Made by a program: the position numbers and the translations under genes. Source: Chara braunii (lineage: Eukaryota > Streptophyta > Charophyceae > Charales > Characeae). Taken from it: a stretch of 20,857 nt of DNA. Positions 9,062 to 18,102 of the stretch are shown in pieces. Within the stretch, counting starts at the first letter, position 1, and every line of letters begins with the position of its first letter. The stretch is taken from positions 285,917 through 306,773 of the forward strand of contig BFEA01000310.1 of NCBI GenBank assembly GCA_003427395.1, read 5' to 3'. Below the pieces are notes generated by a model. That model saw only the letters and a list, made by a program, of their open reading frames with translations, ran no database searches and was not told the DNA's origin.

Positions 9062-9589
9062 CAACACCCTTCGATCGGGCGTCAGCCTCCTGTATCTCCC
9101 GTATCAACACGACCTTTTCCTTACAACGAGGAAAGGACACGTGTATGCGAGTGGGACGTACGAGAAGCCGTCGCACAAATGGGCGGACAATATTACTTTC
9201 CTCCGGAAAACCGTTGTTCAGGGTTCATAGAGGCTGGGTTTGTCATTATCGATACACACTTTCCGCCCTACTCGATATTGTTGCCATTCAACGAGTTGAT
9301 AGTCATCCCGTGGACGGCAGTAGAACCCCACTGGCCACGCACTCTATGCACCGAATGCCAGCGCTTTGGGGGCTACGAAACCGAGGGTTTTCACTACCGT
9401 GTGCGGAGTGAAGACGAACACAGAGAAAGAGCCACGCGACTACGACCATCCACGTCCGATTCCGAACTGGTCAGTGAACGACAACGGGACTTAATACGGA
9501 AACGAGACACGCGAAGCGTGCCGAAGCCTTTCTGTTCTAAACGATGGACCGTAGCCAGGTGGGAAGTCCGACAATATTTTCTGGATTGA
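9062..9589 (+). CDS. Open frame of unknown function (possible gene fragment)
   Basis: A stop-free stretch of 175 codons ends at TGA 9587-9589. The first ATG is at 9179, giving 136 residues, but the frame is open upstream to 9062, so an exon or a truncated 5' end is possible. The translation has mixed composition: aromatic and hydrophobic runs (G-F-V-I-I-D-T-H-F-P-P-Y), a C-x2-C pair (T-L-C-T-E-C-Q-R-F), and a basic, arginine-rich C-terminal third ending in W-E-V-R-Q-Y-F-L-D. I do not recognise the family. In near-50% GC DNA a stretch this long can arise by chance somewhere in 20 kb, so coding status is uncertain. Confidence 0.25.
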   Translation, partial: QHPSIGRQPPVSPVSTRPFPYNEERTRVCEWDVREAVAQMGGQYYFPPENRCSGFIEAGFVIIDTHFPPYSILLPFNELIVIPWTAVEPHWPRTLCTECQRFGGYETEGFHYRVRSEDEHRERATRLRPSTSDSELVSERQRDLIRKRDTRSVPKPFCSKRWTVARWEVRQYFLD

Positions 9590-10051
9590 ATTTGTATTTC
9601 TCTCTCTTCTCACGCCAAACTTCCGCGCTTTTGCGTCACTCGAAAAGCGATCGACTTACTTCATCGGACCAACACGGGGGATCTCAGTTCCGTCTGTGTC
9701 CCCAGACTCAATTTCCAAAAATCCTTGGCACACCCCATCTTGCTGTTTTTCTGGGCCTCTTTCCACACATCCAGCACTCCGAACGAAAGACAGCACAGGG
9801 CGTAAGGTTGCGCGTCACATGCCGCCTGGGAAGTCACCGCGGACTGAGGAGGTGACCAAAGTATATGAGGATGGGCAGTGTGTTGCTCTTGCTTCACTCT
9901 TCCTGTGATCCACGTAGCAGTGCTGATCTACTGCAAGCTTGGCTGGTGAATCCCCAAGCAGCAGCAGCAAGGTGGAGCGGCTGCCCACCCTGACTATGGT
10001 GTTTGGGGCCAGAGTGAGGTAGGAGAAGGGGATGGCTATGGAGAAGAAGTT

Positions 10052-10095
10052 AGGAGGAAGGAGGAAGGAGGAAGGAGGAAGGAGGAGGAGGAGAG
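10052..10095 (+). repeat. GGAGGAA-type polypurine tract
   Basis: There are 44 consecutive purines made of repeating GGAGGAA units passing into GGA repeats. It is a microsatellite-like tract; such mirror-repeat purine runs can form triplex DNA. Confidence 0.95.
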
Positions 10096-10359
10096 TGAAG
10101 GAGAAGGCTAAACTGGGCTATTAATGTGTCCTTTGAAATGATCTGGTGCCAAAGGGAATTGTTAGATTGGGAATTGCTCCTTACACAGTCTTTCTTTTTT
10201 TTTGAAACAAGTGTGGACGCGTCAGCTTTTGAGGTTAAAAAGGCAAAAGAAAACACAAAATGGCGGCGATTCAAGCACCCTGCAACTTTGATAAGGCAAA
10301 AAAAAAAACATGAAATGACAGTCTGCACACCACTGCCCCCCACCTGCAGAAAAATCAAT

Positions 10360-10445
10360 ATAATTTAGAGATATATACAATTACTATAAAATTCAAACAT
10401 TCATAATTTAGAGATATATACAATTACTATACAATTCAAACATTC
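10360..10445 (+). repeat. 43-bp AT-rich tandem duplication
   Basis: Two adjacent 43-bp units (10360-10402 and 10403-10445) differ at one clear position (TATAAAATTC against TATACAATTC). The flank to about 10520 is also strongly AT-rich. The block lies directly before the LINE C-terminal region. Confidence 0.95.
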
Positions 10446-10522
10446 AATTTATTAATAAAATCTATAAAGATAAATAATATATTCATAAATGTATTTAGAA
10501 TATTATTTGTAAATGGATTTAT

Positions 10523-11303
10523 GACAGGCCGGCCCTCAAGATGGGTACTGGCATGACCCAAGGAAGCAAGGTGAAATCCAGTCGCTACTACAACACACAG
10601 CTCGCCTGGCGTATTCTGTTACGACCACATGTTGACGTGGAGTGGGGCATAAAGACTTAGTGTAAATGGTAAGTGTTGGGATATACATCCAAAGTGTCTA
10701 CTAGGCTCCCTGGGGCCTTTGCTCTTTCTGGAGGTTGCCGTTCCCATTGGTTGTGGCAAAACACGCAGGGTTATTGTGGCTGATACTTCAGAGTGCTGAT
10801 CCAACTGCAGAAACGTTATATCACAGCCACTAAAGGGACACTGTCAACCTTTCTGCACTCCATGTTCCCGGGGATTTGTGGTGGAGAATCAACAGCATAT
10901 CTGGCTTACCTGCTCACATGCCAAGACTGTCTGGACAAAAATTAATGGAGGGACTTTGGAATAACTCCTCTACCTGGGCGAACCTTTGGACAGAAGCAGA
11001 CAATTTATAGGAGCTGTGGTGATTCATACCACGAAACCACGAGCCTATGTTTTTGAAATTCTTCGTGCAACAGTATGGTGGAATCTTTGCTGTTAGAGAA
11101 ACGACATAGTGCGAGCGGAAGAGGTAGAGGGCCCTCTACACCGCAGGTCTTCCAGCGCATAAAGAGAAACCTCAGACACATCACTTCCTTGGACTGGCAG
11201 AAAAGACTGTAATTTAAAGCGGCTTCACTATCAGTGGGTGTACATTGGCTCCAAAAGCATTGGGCCGCGTGCCCCAATTTGGTCTGTATTGACAGGTGTA
11301 TAG
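10523..11303 (+). pseudogene. LINE ORF2 C-terminal region with zinc-binding motif
   Basis: A first segment (10523-10660) has Y-Y-N-T-Q-L-A-W-R-I-L-L-R-P, like the post-RT region of plant LINE ORF2. The next frame, about 10662-11303, is interrupted by stops at 10797, 10962, 11094 and 11160 but reads as one protein. It contains C-T-P-C, ten residues, H-I-W-L-T-C (C-x2-C-x10-H-x4-C, nt 10854-10913) followed by A-K-T-V-W, the zinc-binding (zf-RVT-type) motif found after the RT of many LINEs. Further on, E-I-L-R-A-T-V-W-W-N-L and R-N-D match the usual tail. The strand agrees with the endonuclease block at 6602-8390, so they may be parts of one element. The RT palm itself is missing. Confidence 0.7.
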
Positions 11304-11690
11304 TTGGCAGGAGAATGTTTTTTTCCTTTTCTTTTTGGCCTTCTAACATCCTCCAGTTGTGTTAAAGGTGCTGATATGTGCAGACCCCACTAACAACCTG
11401 GGGCATTGCTCCTGTCTATTGCTGAGGAGCAGCACCTGCTGGAAAGTGGGTCCACGGTCCCTGATACTAAGTACATCAATCGGAGCATTGCAATAATTGG
11501 AAAGACAGAGTAAATCCTGCCTCTTCAGCCAGCTTGTGGCCACCAGGTCTAACCTATAAATCCTTGGAGTCAAAAATGTCTACAAAAAGAGTGAGGAAAC
11601 ATAAGCCGTGGGGTAACCCCTGTTACCCCTCCATATTGCTTGTGTGTTTATATTTGTTGATGTTGAGTCATTGTTGACTGACACAAGTGG
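11304..11690 (+). other. Probable LINE 3' untranslated region with stem-loop
   Basis: The stretch downstream of the ORF2 tail has no coding signal. At 11610-11629 a perfect hairpin, GGGGTAAC/GTTACCCC, has 8-bp arms and a CCCT loop. Many LINEs need a 3' stem-loop that the element's RT recognises to start copying, and the position fits. After it comes T/G-rich sequence to about 11690. The exact 3' end and any target duplication could not be set. Confidence 0.45.
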
Positions 11691-12588
11691 TGCTGATCCG
11701 CATGACGAGCTTCATTGACATGGTGGATGTGCGACAGGCCAAACTCTAAATTCGCTGCCAAAAACAAAGCATATCCAACAGGGGGAGAGCAAAACACTGC
11801 ACACCGCCTAATGGCACCCTGGTATGCCTGGTTGTTGATGATAGGCCTGCAGGCTGGAGATTGTGATTCCATCACATCCATGGTACGCAATCCATTGCAG
11901 CTGCTCGCTTGCTAGGACCACACCAGCACCAGCTGTTGGAAAAAAGAGGGGGGTACCGCACCGCCCTCTGTGAAACAGAAGTGCTGGACCTCCCGGAAAA
12001 CAAAGGAGCCGTTTTCACACCCGAAAACGAAAAAAGAAGGGGGGAAAAAAACAATTGAAAGAAGCCATGTGCCACAGTTTGCTCCCTCCTCCTTGTATGC
12101 TCACACATGAACTCACTCCCAAATGGTTCTCATTTTGCAGCAATAGCTGGCAGTTGCATCTACCCCACAACCCCGGCCACATACATGGCTCTACAAATGG
12201 CCCTTCCGTTGTCAGTCCCTCTGCCTTCTGGCAGATGCCTTCTGGCAGAGGGATTCAAACGTTCTTTTCCTTTCTTCACCGTGCACCACCTGTGACAACG
12301 TGCCCAAACGAGGTAAGAGAGGGACCCCACAGCGGCACGGAAAATTTTTGGAATTCCATGTGGTCCGTGGAATGCCACAGACGTGCGAGGCAGTTTCTGG
12401 AAACCGAGGGAAAGTCTTTCCACTCCCCCGGCGGTCCGTTCGTAGCCCCGGGCAACCAGGAATTCCGTTGGCGTCGGTAAGGGTAGGAGGGGCGGGCACC
12501 CCTTCCGTAGCCAATGACGAGCTGTGTGCAGCGTCCCTGCACATACCTGTGAAATGTCCGGTGGAGTGGTCCTGGGTAGAGGGCGGAC

Positions 12589-13515
12589 ATGCATCTGTTG
12601 TCACACAGGAAAATTGTGGAGCGGTCCCATGCTTCCTTGTTGTGTCTAGCGACGGTCCCGCGCACATTTTTGAATTTTCGCTGCGCGGTAGACATTTTGA
12701 AATCGGAAAAGGCTGGCAGCTCACAAAAAAAAGAAAAATCGACGAATGGAATGCAGGGAGCAACCATGCATGCTCGAAATGAACACACACTCTGTCAATC
12801 AGCCCCTCCTCTGCATGAGACGGCCATTACCATCAACGGCGACGCCATAGTGAGGATAGCAATGCAGCGCACGCCGTCCATCACCCGCAGTCTGGCCCGA
12901 GGTGTGCATCGGCTCCAGCCGACGCGGGTTAGAGGCAGGGCATTGATGGTGATCGGTGCCAGTCTTGCTGCGAGGCATTGGATTGCGGCATCTGCGGAAT
13001 CCGTTTGCGAATTGCCATCGTGGAAGGCGCACCTTGCGAACCGTGCAGAAGGGGAGGCGGGAAAGATTGTTTGCATGTGTCATCTGAACCCTGTGCTGAG
13101 GCGATCGGCTTGCACGGGCGCTCGCTTGTTGTCAGGCATCTGCCGGTCACATCTTCCTCTCTCCTATCCTCCAGTTCCTTACCAAGCCGTTCTGCGTCCA
13201 CGCCAATCGTCACCTACACATCCTGGGGAGCTTGTGGGAGAGTGGGGGACCGTGCGACATCCACAGTGGCTCGCGGGAAGGGAGGGGACACAGGACACTT
13301 TCGGCCATTGCGGGGAGGGCCGTTCATTGTCGTGCTGCGGGGGCAAGGACGCAAGACAGTCTTGGTGCACAGGCTGCAGTTTCCTTTGGGCAGTGTGGAT
13401 CACCCTTCTGCTGCTTTTGGTTGCCGTGGCCATCGCTGTTTTCTTCATTGCTCTCTTGTTGCTGCTTGCGGTGGTACTGTGGGTTGTCCTCTTCACAAGG
13501 TCTGCAGCGAAGTGA
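12589..13515 (+). CDS. Long open frame, probably not coding
   Basis: An ATG-initiated frame of 308 codons ends at TGA 13513-13515. The translation is rich in Cys, Arg, His and Ser without domain motifs. Its C-terminus has a strong hydrophobic run of about 38 residues (A-V-W-I-T-L-L-L-L-L to V-L-W-V-V-L-F) and a short basic tail, which would read as a membrane segment if expressed. Overlapping frames of 94 to 221 codons occur on both strands in the same interval, so composition alone can explain its length. I keep it only because of its size. Confidence 0.12.
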   Translation: MHLLSHRKIVERSHASLLCLATVPRTFLNFRCAVDILKSEKAGSSQKKEKSTNGMQGATMHARNEHTLCQSAPPLHETAITINGDAIVRIAMQRTPSITRSLARGVHRLQPTRVRGRALMVIGASLAARHWIAASAESVCELPSWKAHLANRAEGEAGKIVCMCHLNPVLRRSACTGARLLSGICRSHLPLSYPPVPYQAVLRPRQSSPTHPGELVGEWGTVRHPQWLAGREGTQDTFGHCGEGRSLSCCGGKDARQSWCTGCSFLWAVWITLLLLLVAVAIAVFFIALLLLLAVVLWVVLFTRSAAK

Positions 13516-14411
13516 GAATACCGGAACATCTCCTTAGAGATCGGACCTTTCCGGAGGTGCGAGGCGAGTATGTGACATGGACAGGCGGCATTGGTCACAG
13601 AAGGCAGCCTTTCAAGAGCAGTATGGCGAGACATAGCATCTGAACCGGTCGGAGGGTTTGCAGGGTTTGCAACCTGCTCCTCCGTCAGCACACCTGTCCA
13701 TCACCTCTCCATGTTAAGCCAGGATGCGGACAGGCACGGAGTTCCCCCGTCCTTTCCTTCCCAAGTTGGGCCGCTGCTGCAGTGGTGAAACGATCCACTG
13801 GGCCTGCATGAAATGTGGTGCGCGAGCCAGCCGCCTTTCCAGCATTCGGTGATGGCCACCGCTTAAGGGGGACAGCAGATGATGGGGTCGCTTCAACCCG
13901 TCTCACAGTCCTCTCATTTCACTGGTTGTGCAGTTTGATCAGTTCCTTCCTGGGGATTCACAGCAGCGTTGCTCGAGGAAGACGACGATGTGAAGCTATG
14001 AATCCCCCGCAGACGTGGTCACCGCGGGGACGACCTCGGCCCACGGCCGAGGCTGCGAGGCCACGTTCTGCCGCGGCCCTCAGCCGCCGAGGGGAGGGGT
14101 GGGGGTTGCAGATTGGGGTTCCAGAACCCCGACCCTACCCCCTTGAACAAAAAAAAAGTTTGTAATGACCCGCCAAAAACACAGACTGAGAGCACTGCTG
14201 ATTTCTGGGATTTGCCGCTGGAATGAATGCCTTGCTGAAATTCCCGCATTCTGCTGTGATTTCCATGTCTGTGTGTGTGTGTGCGTGCCTGCTGGTTTGC
14301 ATGCTTGTCTGAGTGCTTGTTGGATGAGTGTGTGTGTGACCTGCAAGGGTACTTGTTGGTTGCAAGGCCCCGCAGGGCCGGTACTTACCTGTGGCCGTGA
14401 CTGTGAGAGTT

Positions 14412-14505
14412 GCAGCAGGGGAAAACACTCGAGTAGCGGGGGTAGGCCCGCGACACTTAGAGCAGAGGGGAAACACACTCAAGTAGCAGGTAGGCCGGTA
14501 CCACT
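14412..14505 (+). repeat. Diverged ~47-bp tandem repeat
   Basis: Two imperfect units start near 14414 and 14461. Each reads AGCAG, a G run, an AAACAC word, AGTAGC and then GTAGGCC. AGTAG and GTAGG words continue at irregular spacing to about 14750. Confidence 0.6.
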
Positions 14506-14759
14506 GAAGTAGTGGTAGGAGTGTCGGGTACTGGAGGCCGAGCAGAAGAAGACGAAAAGTTGGCATTTTTAGAGGCCCAGTAGCGGTAGGCTAGAGGTAG
14601 GCCTGTACCAGTCCAAGTAGCCCGGGTCTAGGGCCTGTCCGGAGGTTAGCAGAGCCTGCAATGATGTTTCCCTCCGAAAGGGAGGAGGTACCAATTGCTG
14701 GGAGGCCGCTCGGCCTAGGAAGTCACCGCCCAGGAGGCCAGTAGGCCGCTATATCTTTC

Positions 14760-14780
14760 GGAGGAGCAAGTAGCTCCTCC
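14760..14780. repeat. Perfect hairpin
   Basis: GGAGGAGC and GCTCCTCC, 8-bp arms with a 5-nt loop. It lies in the GC-rich unassigned region with no neighbouring gene, so no role is assigned. Confidence 0.85.
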
Positions 14781-15073
14781 TCATTCGCGGTATGCAAGGA
14801 TTGGCGACATGCTGCTGGAGCGCAGCGCTGGCTGATACAGCGCTGCTTGGAGGTGAAGGGCAGCTGGCGCTCAGCCTGGCTATGGCGAGCAGCCCAGCTT
14901 GAGGAGGAGGAAGAAGGGGGCTAAGGAGGAGAGTGGCGAGGCACCTACCTGGCTATGGTGGACACCGTCTTCATCACCTTGTTGGGCGCTGCATCTGGAA
15001 GGCCCCAGTGGGGGTAGCGCCGCACCAAGGAAGCTCGAGGCAGAGTCAGGCATGGCGGACCAGCCAGCAGCAT

Positions 15074-15155
15074 CATAGCTGCTTTGGGTTGTCCTTTGGA
15101 CAGGAGTGCAGCGCCATAGCTGCTTTGGGTTCTCCTTTGGACAAGAGGGCAGGGC
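15074..15155 (+). repeat. 41-bp tandem duplication
   Basis: Units 15074-15114 and 15115-15155 both start CATAGCTGCTTTGGGTT and differ at a few positions. Confidence 0.95.
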
Positions 15156-15225
15156 CCTCAGTAGTCCGCCACAGCCTATGCATGAGAGAGGAGGCAGAAG
15201 GAGGGAAGCCATAGCTATGGTGGAC

Positions 15226-15452
15226 TTGTTGTTGTTGTTGTTGTTGTTGAGTCAACAGTACGAGGGAACTTCGGATATTGATTCTGGTTCATCCATTCAT
15301 TGTTATTATTATTATTGAGAGAAGAATAAGATTGGCGAAGTGAAGGAGGAGGAGGAAGGTGGAGAGAGAAGGGGGAATTGTCATTGGTCTTGCTGGTGTA
15401 CATCTTCTTCTTCTTTTTCTTCTTCTTCTTCTTCTTCTTCTTCTTCTTTCTT
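15226..15452 (+). repeat. Triplet microsatellite cluster (TTG, TTA, TTC)
   Basis: (TTG)8 lies at 15226-15249, a short (TTA)n run near 15301-15317, and a TTC-rich pyrimidine tract at 15403-15452. The three different triplets fall within 230 bp. Translations here give only homopolymeric residues, so nothing is coding. Confidence 0.95.
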
Positions 15453-15589
15453 ACTCCTCTGGTCTCTATCTCTTTGCAAGTGCTTTCATTTCTTTCACAA
15501 TTGGGTGGCATTGTCTTTCATTGTGAATTTGCACTTTGGAAATGACCAGGATCGGACTTACTTGCTGGCGAGAGGTGTTAGTCATCCTA

Positions 15590-15635
15590 AACCTAATTCC
15601 GAATTAGGTTAGGGCTAACCTAATCGCGGATTAGG
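15590..15635. repeat. Two adjacent CCTAAT/ATTAGG palindromes
   Basis: AACCTAATTC/GAATTAGGTT has perfect 10-bp arms around one base (15590-15610). CCTAATC/GATTAGG has 7-bp arms around GCG (15619-15635). The shared arm word suggests a common origin. Confidence 0.9.
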
Positions 15636-15643
15636 GTTGGGCA

Positions 15644-16860
15644 GTGAGGTATGTGGATACTGCCCCCACCTGGTTAGGTCATGTAGGGTCGACATCAGAC
15701 CTGACCAGGTTGCTTGAGTGATTGGATGGGGTGGCAAGACACAAAGGAGGCTGATTGGAGTAAGCGAGAGGGAGTAGAGAGTGAGAGGTACTCGCACCTG
15801 GAATCTGAACTTCAAGAAGACATTGAGTGACTTTTGGGCTTCCCCTCAAGAGGGAGACTTGATCGGAGGCTGCCATATCTGCATCGGAGAGCTGCAAGTT
15901 GCTACTTTGGTCTTCAGACATCGGCGGGGGATCCGGCGTTGCAACAGGGGTGTAGGAAGGCCCTCTTAGTCATGGTAGTACACTTCGTGTAGTGGTAGCT
16001 AGGGGTCAGGAGGACTTATGAAAGAGGGGGGTGAGTCGTTACCCATCTTTGGAGGTCGGGCCTCACAGGTAAGTGTCGTGTGACCTGGTTATGCCCGTGG
16101 GAGGTTGCTTGGTGCTCCATGGCCTGTTGGGGTGTGCTGGGCTCTCTTCCTCTTCTCTGCGGGCTTGGTTGTGTGTGTGAGCATGTGGATTGCTTTCTCA
16201 CCCGATGGATGGATGGATGATTTATCTGTTCTAAATGACATATCTTTCTACAGTGCAATGTCCTTTCATTTCTGAACGGCTGTAGGGGTAAGTTCTTGCT
16301 GAAAGTTGTCTTTTCCTTTTCAGTATGGTAGAGGCAGTTTGGGACTGACTTGGTACACCTATCTCGTTGGTCCTGGTCCACGACCTACTTGGGACCTTCG
16401 GGACTCGGTGGGACCAGGCCCAACGGGACAGGACCTTTTCAGGCCCAAATCTGTTGCGGTCAATGCATCTCTTTGTTGTGCTGAATTTGGGGGACATACG
16501 GCTAGCAAGGGCATTTCTTTCAAGGGGATCTTGCTTGGTCTTACTGCATGTTATCACATACTGCCCCGCATTTGGCTCGGCGAGCGTCTACACCCCTCAA
16601 AATCTCCATTGTTGCAGTTAGTTATCTTCGACTCATTTATTGTGGTACTTGTACCATGTCAGGTTAGACAAGAGGGGATCTCCAACTAATCTGATCGGGC
16701 CCGTTCGATAAGTCGGTCCTCTCTTCCGTTTTATTTTTTTATTCTTTCCTGTATTCTACTGCGTGTCATTCTTTAAGTCCAAATGAATTGCCGCTCCGGC
16801 TAGGAGTTCTACCTTCTACTCTTTGTGATTTACTGTTTGTTTCTTTTATCTGAACTATCT
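15644..16860 (+). other. Presumed LTR/leader region of gypsy element B
   Basis: This is the 1.2 kb directly upstream of the Gag start at 16861, on the correct side for the 5' LTR and leader. There is no second copy in the window to define LTR ends, and no convincing tRNA primer-binding site was found. Small features: an ATGG tetranucleotide run near 16205, an 8-bp CCTGGTCC/GGACCAGG stem with a long loop around 16370-16420, and TGGTAC/GTACCA at 16643-16656. I see no gene. Confidence 0.4.
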
Positions 16861-18102
16861 ATGTCCGGTATTGAGACGCGTGCGCAGGAAGCGGAAAGAG
16901 AGAGAAGGGAGAGAGAAGGTGTTCTTTTTGGGAACGTGAGGAAGGGCAAGAGGAGTGTTCGTCCAAATGTGAGGAGAGAGCGGACGCCTCTTGAGAGATC
17001 TACTAACACCCCTTCCTCCAACACGGCAGACATCTCATCTGCCCAATGGCAGGCCATGCTGGACGCAGCGGACAAGAACAAGAAACCGTTCTTTCAAAAA
17101 CTTTATGCCGTACAGAGGGAGAGGGAGGCAGAGGAAGCAGCCTGAGCCACAAGCATAGTTGAACACGCGGCCCTCCTCGCGGTTCCGGAATCGAATGATG
17201 ACCGGTTCCGAGAGAAGATAGTTGTTGTCGTAGCAGCCTTGGTTCGACTGCGGACCCTGGAAGACCTTGAGTCCCGTGTGACAGCAAATTATGAAAGGAT
17301 AGACCTGACTGAGTGGCTGAAAGTAACTCCTGTACGCACTTTTGAGGACCTTCTCATCACACGGTACCAAGATAAGCACGCTGCGCTCAAGGCAAGGCTG
17401 AAGCTTGAGGCCCTCAAGGGCCAAACGTGGAGGATCTCCATGTAGGCTTTGAAACAACACTTGACTGGTCTGTTCACCAGAATCACCACTCCAAACCTGG
17501 GAATGACCGACATGTCTTGCATGGATGTAGTCATGGGAGTGACCCCTAAAGAATACCTCTCCCTGCTAGGACTCAAAGACCATACCGCTTGGCGAGAGCT
17601 CATGACGGATTTAGTCAACCTAGAGGCCAAGGACCTCACCAGGCGTACAAAGGCACCCGCTGCAGGTAGAAAATCACAACGCAAGCGGTATGGAAGCAAC
17701 AACCAGCTTTCCCTGCATGAACATTGGGAGGCTGAAGATCAGTCCTACGCGGATGATCGGTCTCTAGATAACGATCTAGAGCCGGACTCCGATATGGGTT
17801 GTTTTACATCAACCATTGAGTCCGACGTGAATGAAGAAGAAAACTTTAATGCATTCAAAAAGACTGCTTCAAGCAAGGAGCCTAACCGTGGTTCGGGTAG
17901 GGGAACTATAACGCACCTCCCCAAGAATGCGAAGATCCCTGAGAAACCGGAGGACGCTTCTACCAAGCCTTGGGAAGCCCTCCGCATCAGTCAAAAGGAA
18001 TGGGAAAGAAAATTGAAACTGCGTGTGTGCTTGCATTGTCAAAAGCCTGGGCATGCTGTGCAGGATTGTTATCGTCTGCAGGAAAACAGACAAAGGGTGT
18101 AG
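16861..18102 (+). pseudogene. Gag polyprotein, element B
   Basis: A single frame from ATG 16861 (M-S-G-I-E-T-R) to the stop at 18100-18102, broken by TGA at 17143-17145 and TAG at 17443-17445. It encodes a charged R/E-rich N-terminus, a helical capsid-like middle (F-E-D-L-L-I-T-R-Y-Q-D-K, then L-K-Q-H-L-T-G-L-F), an acidic linker, and CLHCQKPGHAVQDC (C-x2-C-x4-H-x4-C, 18028-18069). In the family, Gag forms the particle and the knuckle binds RNA. The K-P-W-E...I-S...W motif before the knuckle is shared with element A. Both stops are one C-to-T change from a sense codon (CGA, CAG). A TTG at 17449 restarts the frame but is unlikely to be a real start. Confidence 0.88.

Larger units (their letters stand above)
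8391..10522. other. Unassigned 2.1-kb block between the two LINE parts
   Basis: It occupies the place where the LINE reverse-transcriptase domain should be, but no RT motif is readable in it on either strand. The first part (8391-9000) is CT-rich and has a minus-strand open frame at 8501-8878 without recognisable motifs. The middle holds the plus-strand frame 9062-9589. The last part carries a CAG-rich patch near 9958, a purine tract at 10052-10095 and AT-rich duplicated sequence at 10360-10445. No terminal inverted repeats or target duplication were found by eye. It may be inserted DNA of any kind. Confidence 0.5.
11691..15589. other. GC-rich unassigned region
   Basis: About 3.9 kb without a recognisable gene. 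Several frames on both strands are open together between 12.1 and 13.7 kb, which points to stop-poor base composition rather than coding. At 12138 a TTTTGCAG/CA acceptor-like site and at 12312 a GAG/GTAAGAG donor-like site flank about 175 nt open in one plus frame; this is a weak exon candidate only. From 14.2 to 14.8 kb there is GT-rich sequence and degenerate AGTAG/GTAGGCC repeats. The last 500 bp carry a 41-bp duplication and triplet microsatellites. No RNA gene was recognised. Confidence 0.5.

Noticed and set aside
12138-12312. Exon bounded by acceptor-like and donor-like sites
   Set aside because: Splice-like words are common, no homologous protein is recognised and no partner exon is seen.
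12589-13515. 308-codon plus-strand frame as a membrane protein gene
   Set aside because: All frames nearby are unusually open, the composition is not protein-like, and the hydrophobic tail arises from a CTG/TTG-rich stretch. It is kept only as a very low-confidence entry.
13179-13691. 170-codon minus-strand frame as a gene
   Set aside because: It overlaps several other open frames on both strands and shows no domain; base composition explains it.
15215-15511. Lysine-rich minus-strand small protein
   Set aside because: The lysine run is the translation of the TTC/CTT microsatellite on the opposite strand.
15586-15640. Interstitial telomere repeat (CCCTAAA type)
   Set aside because: Only a partial, single unit resembles CCTAAACCTAA; the rest is explained by palindromes of CCTAAT.
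17449-18102. Independent gene starting at TTG 17449
   Set aside because: It is the continuation of Gag after an in-frame TAG; TTG is not a credible start in a eukaryotic element.
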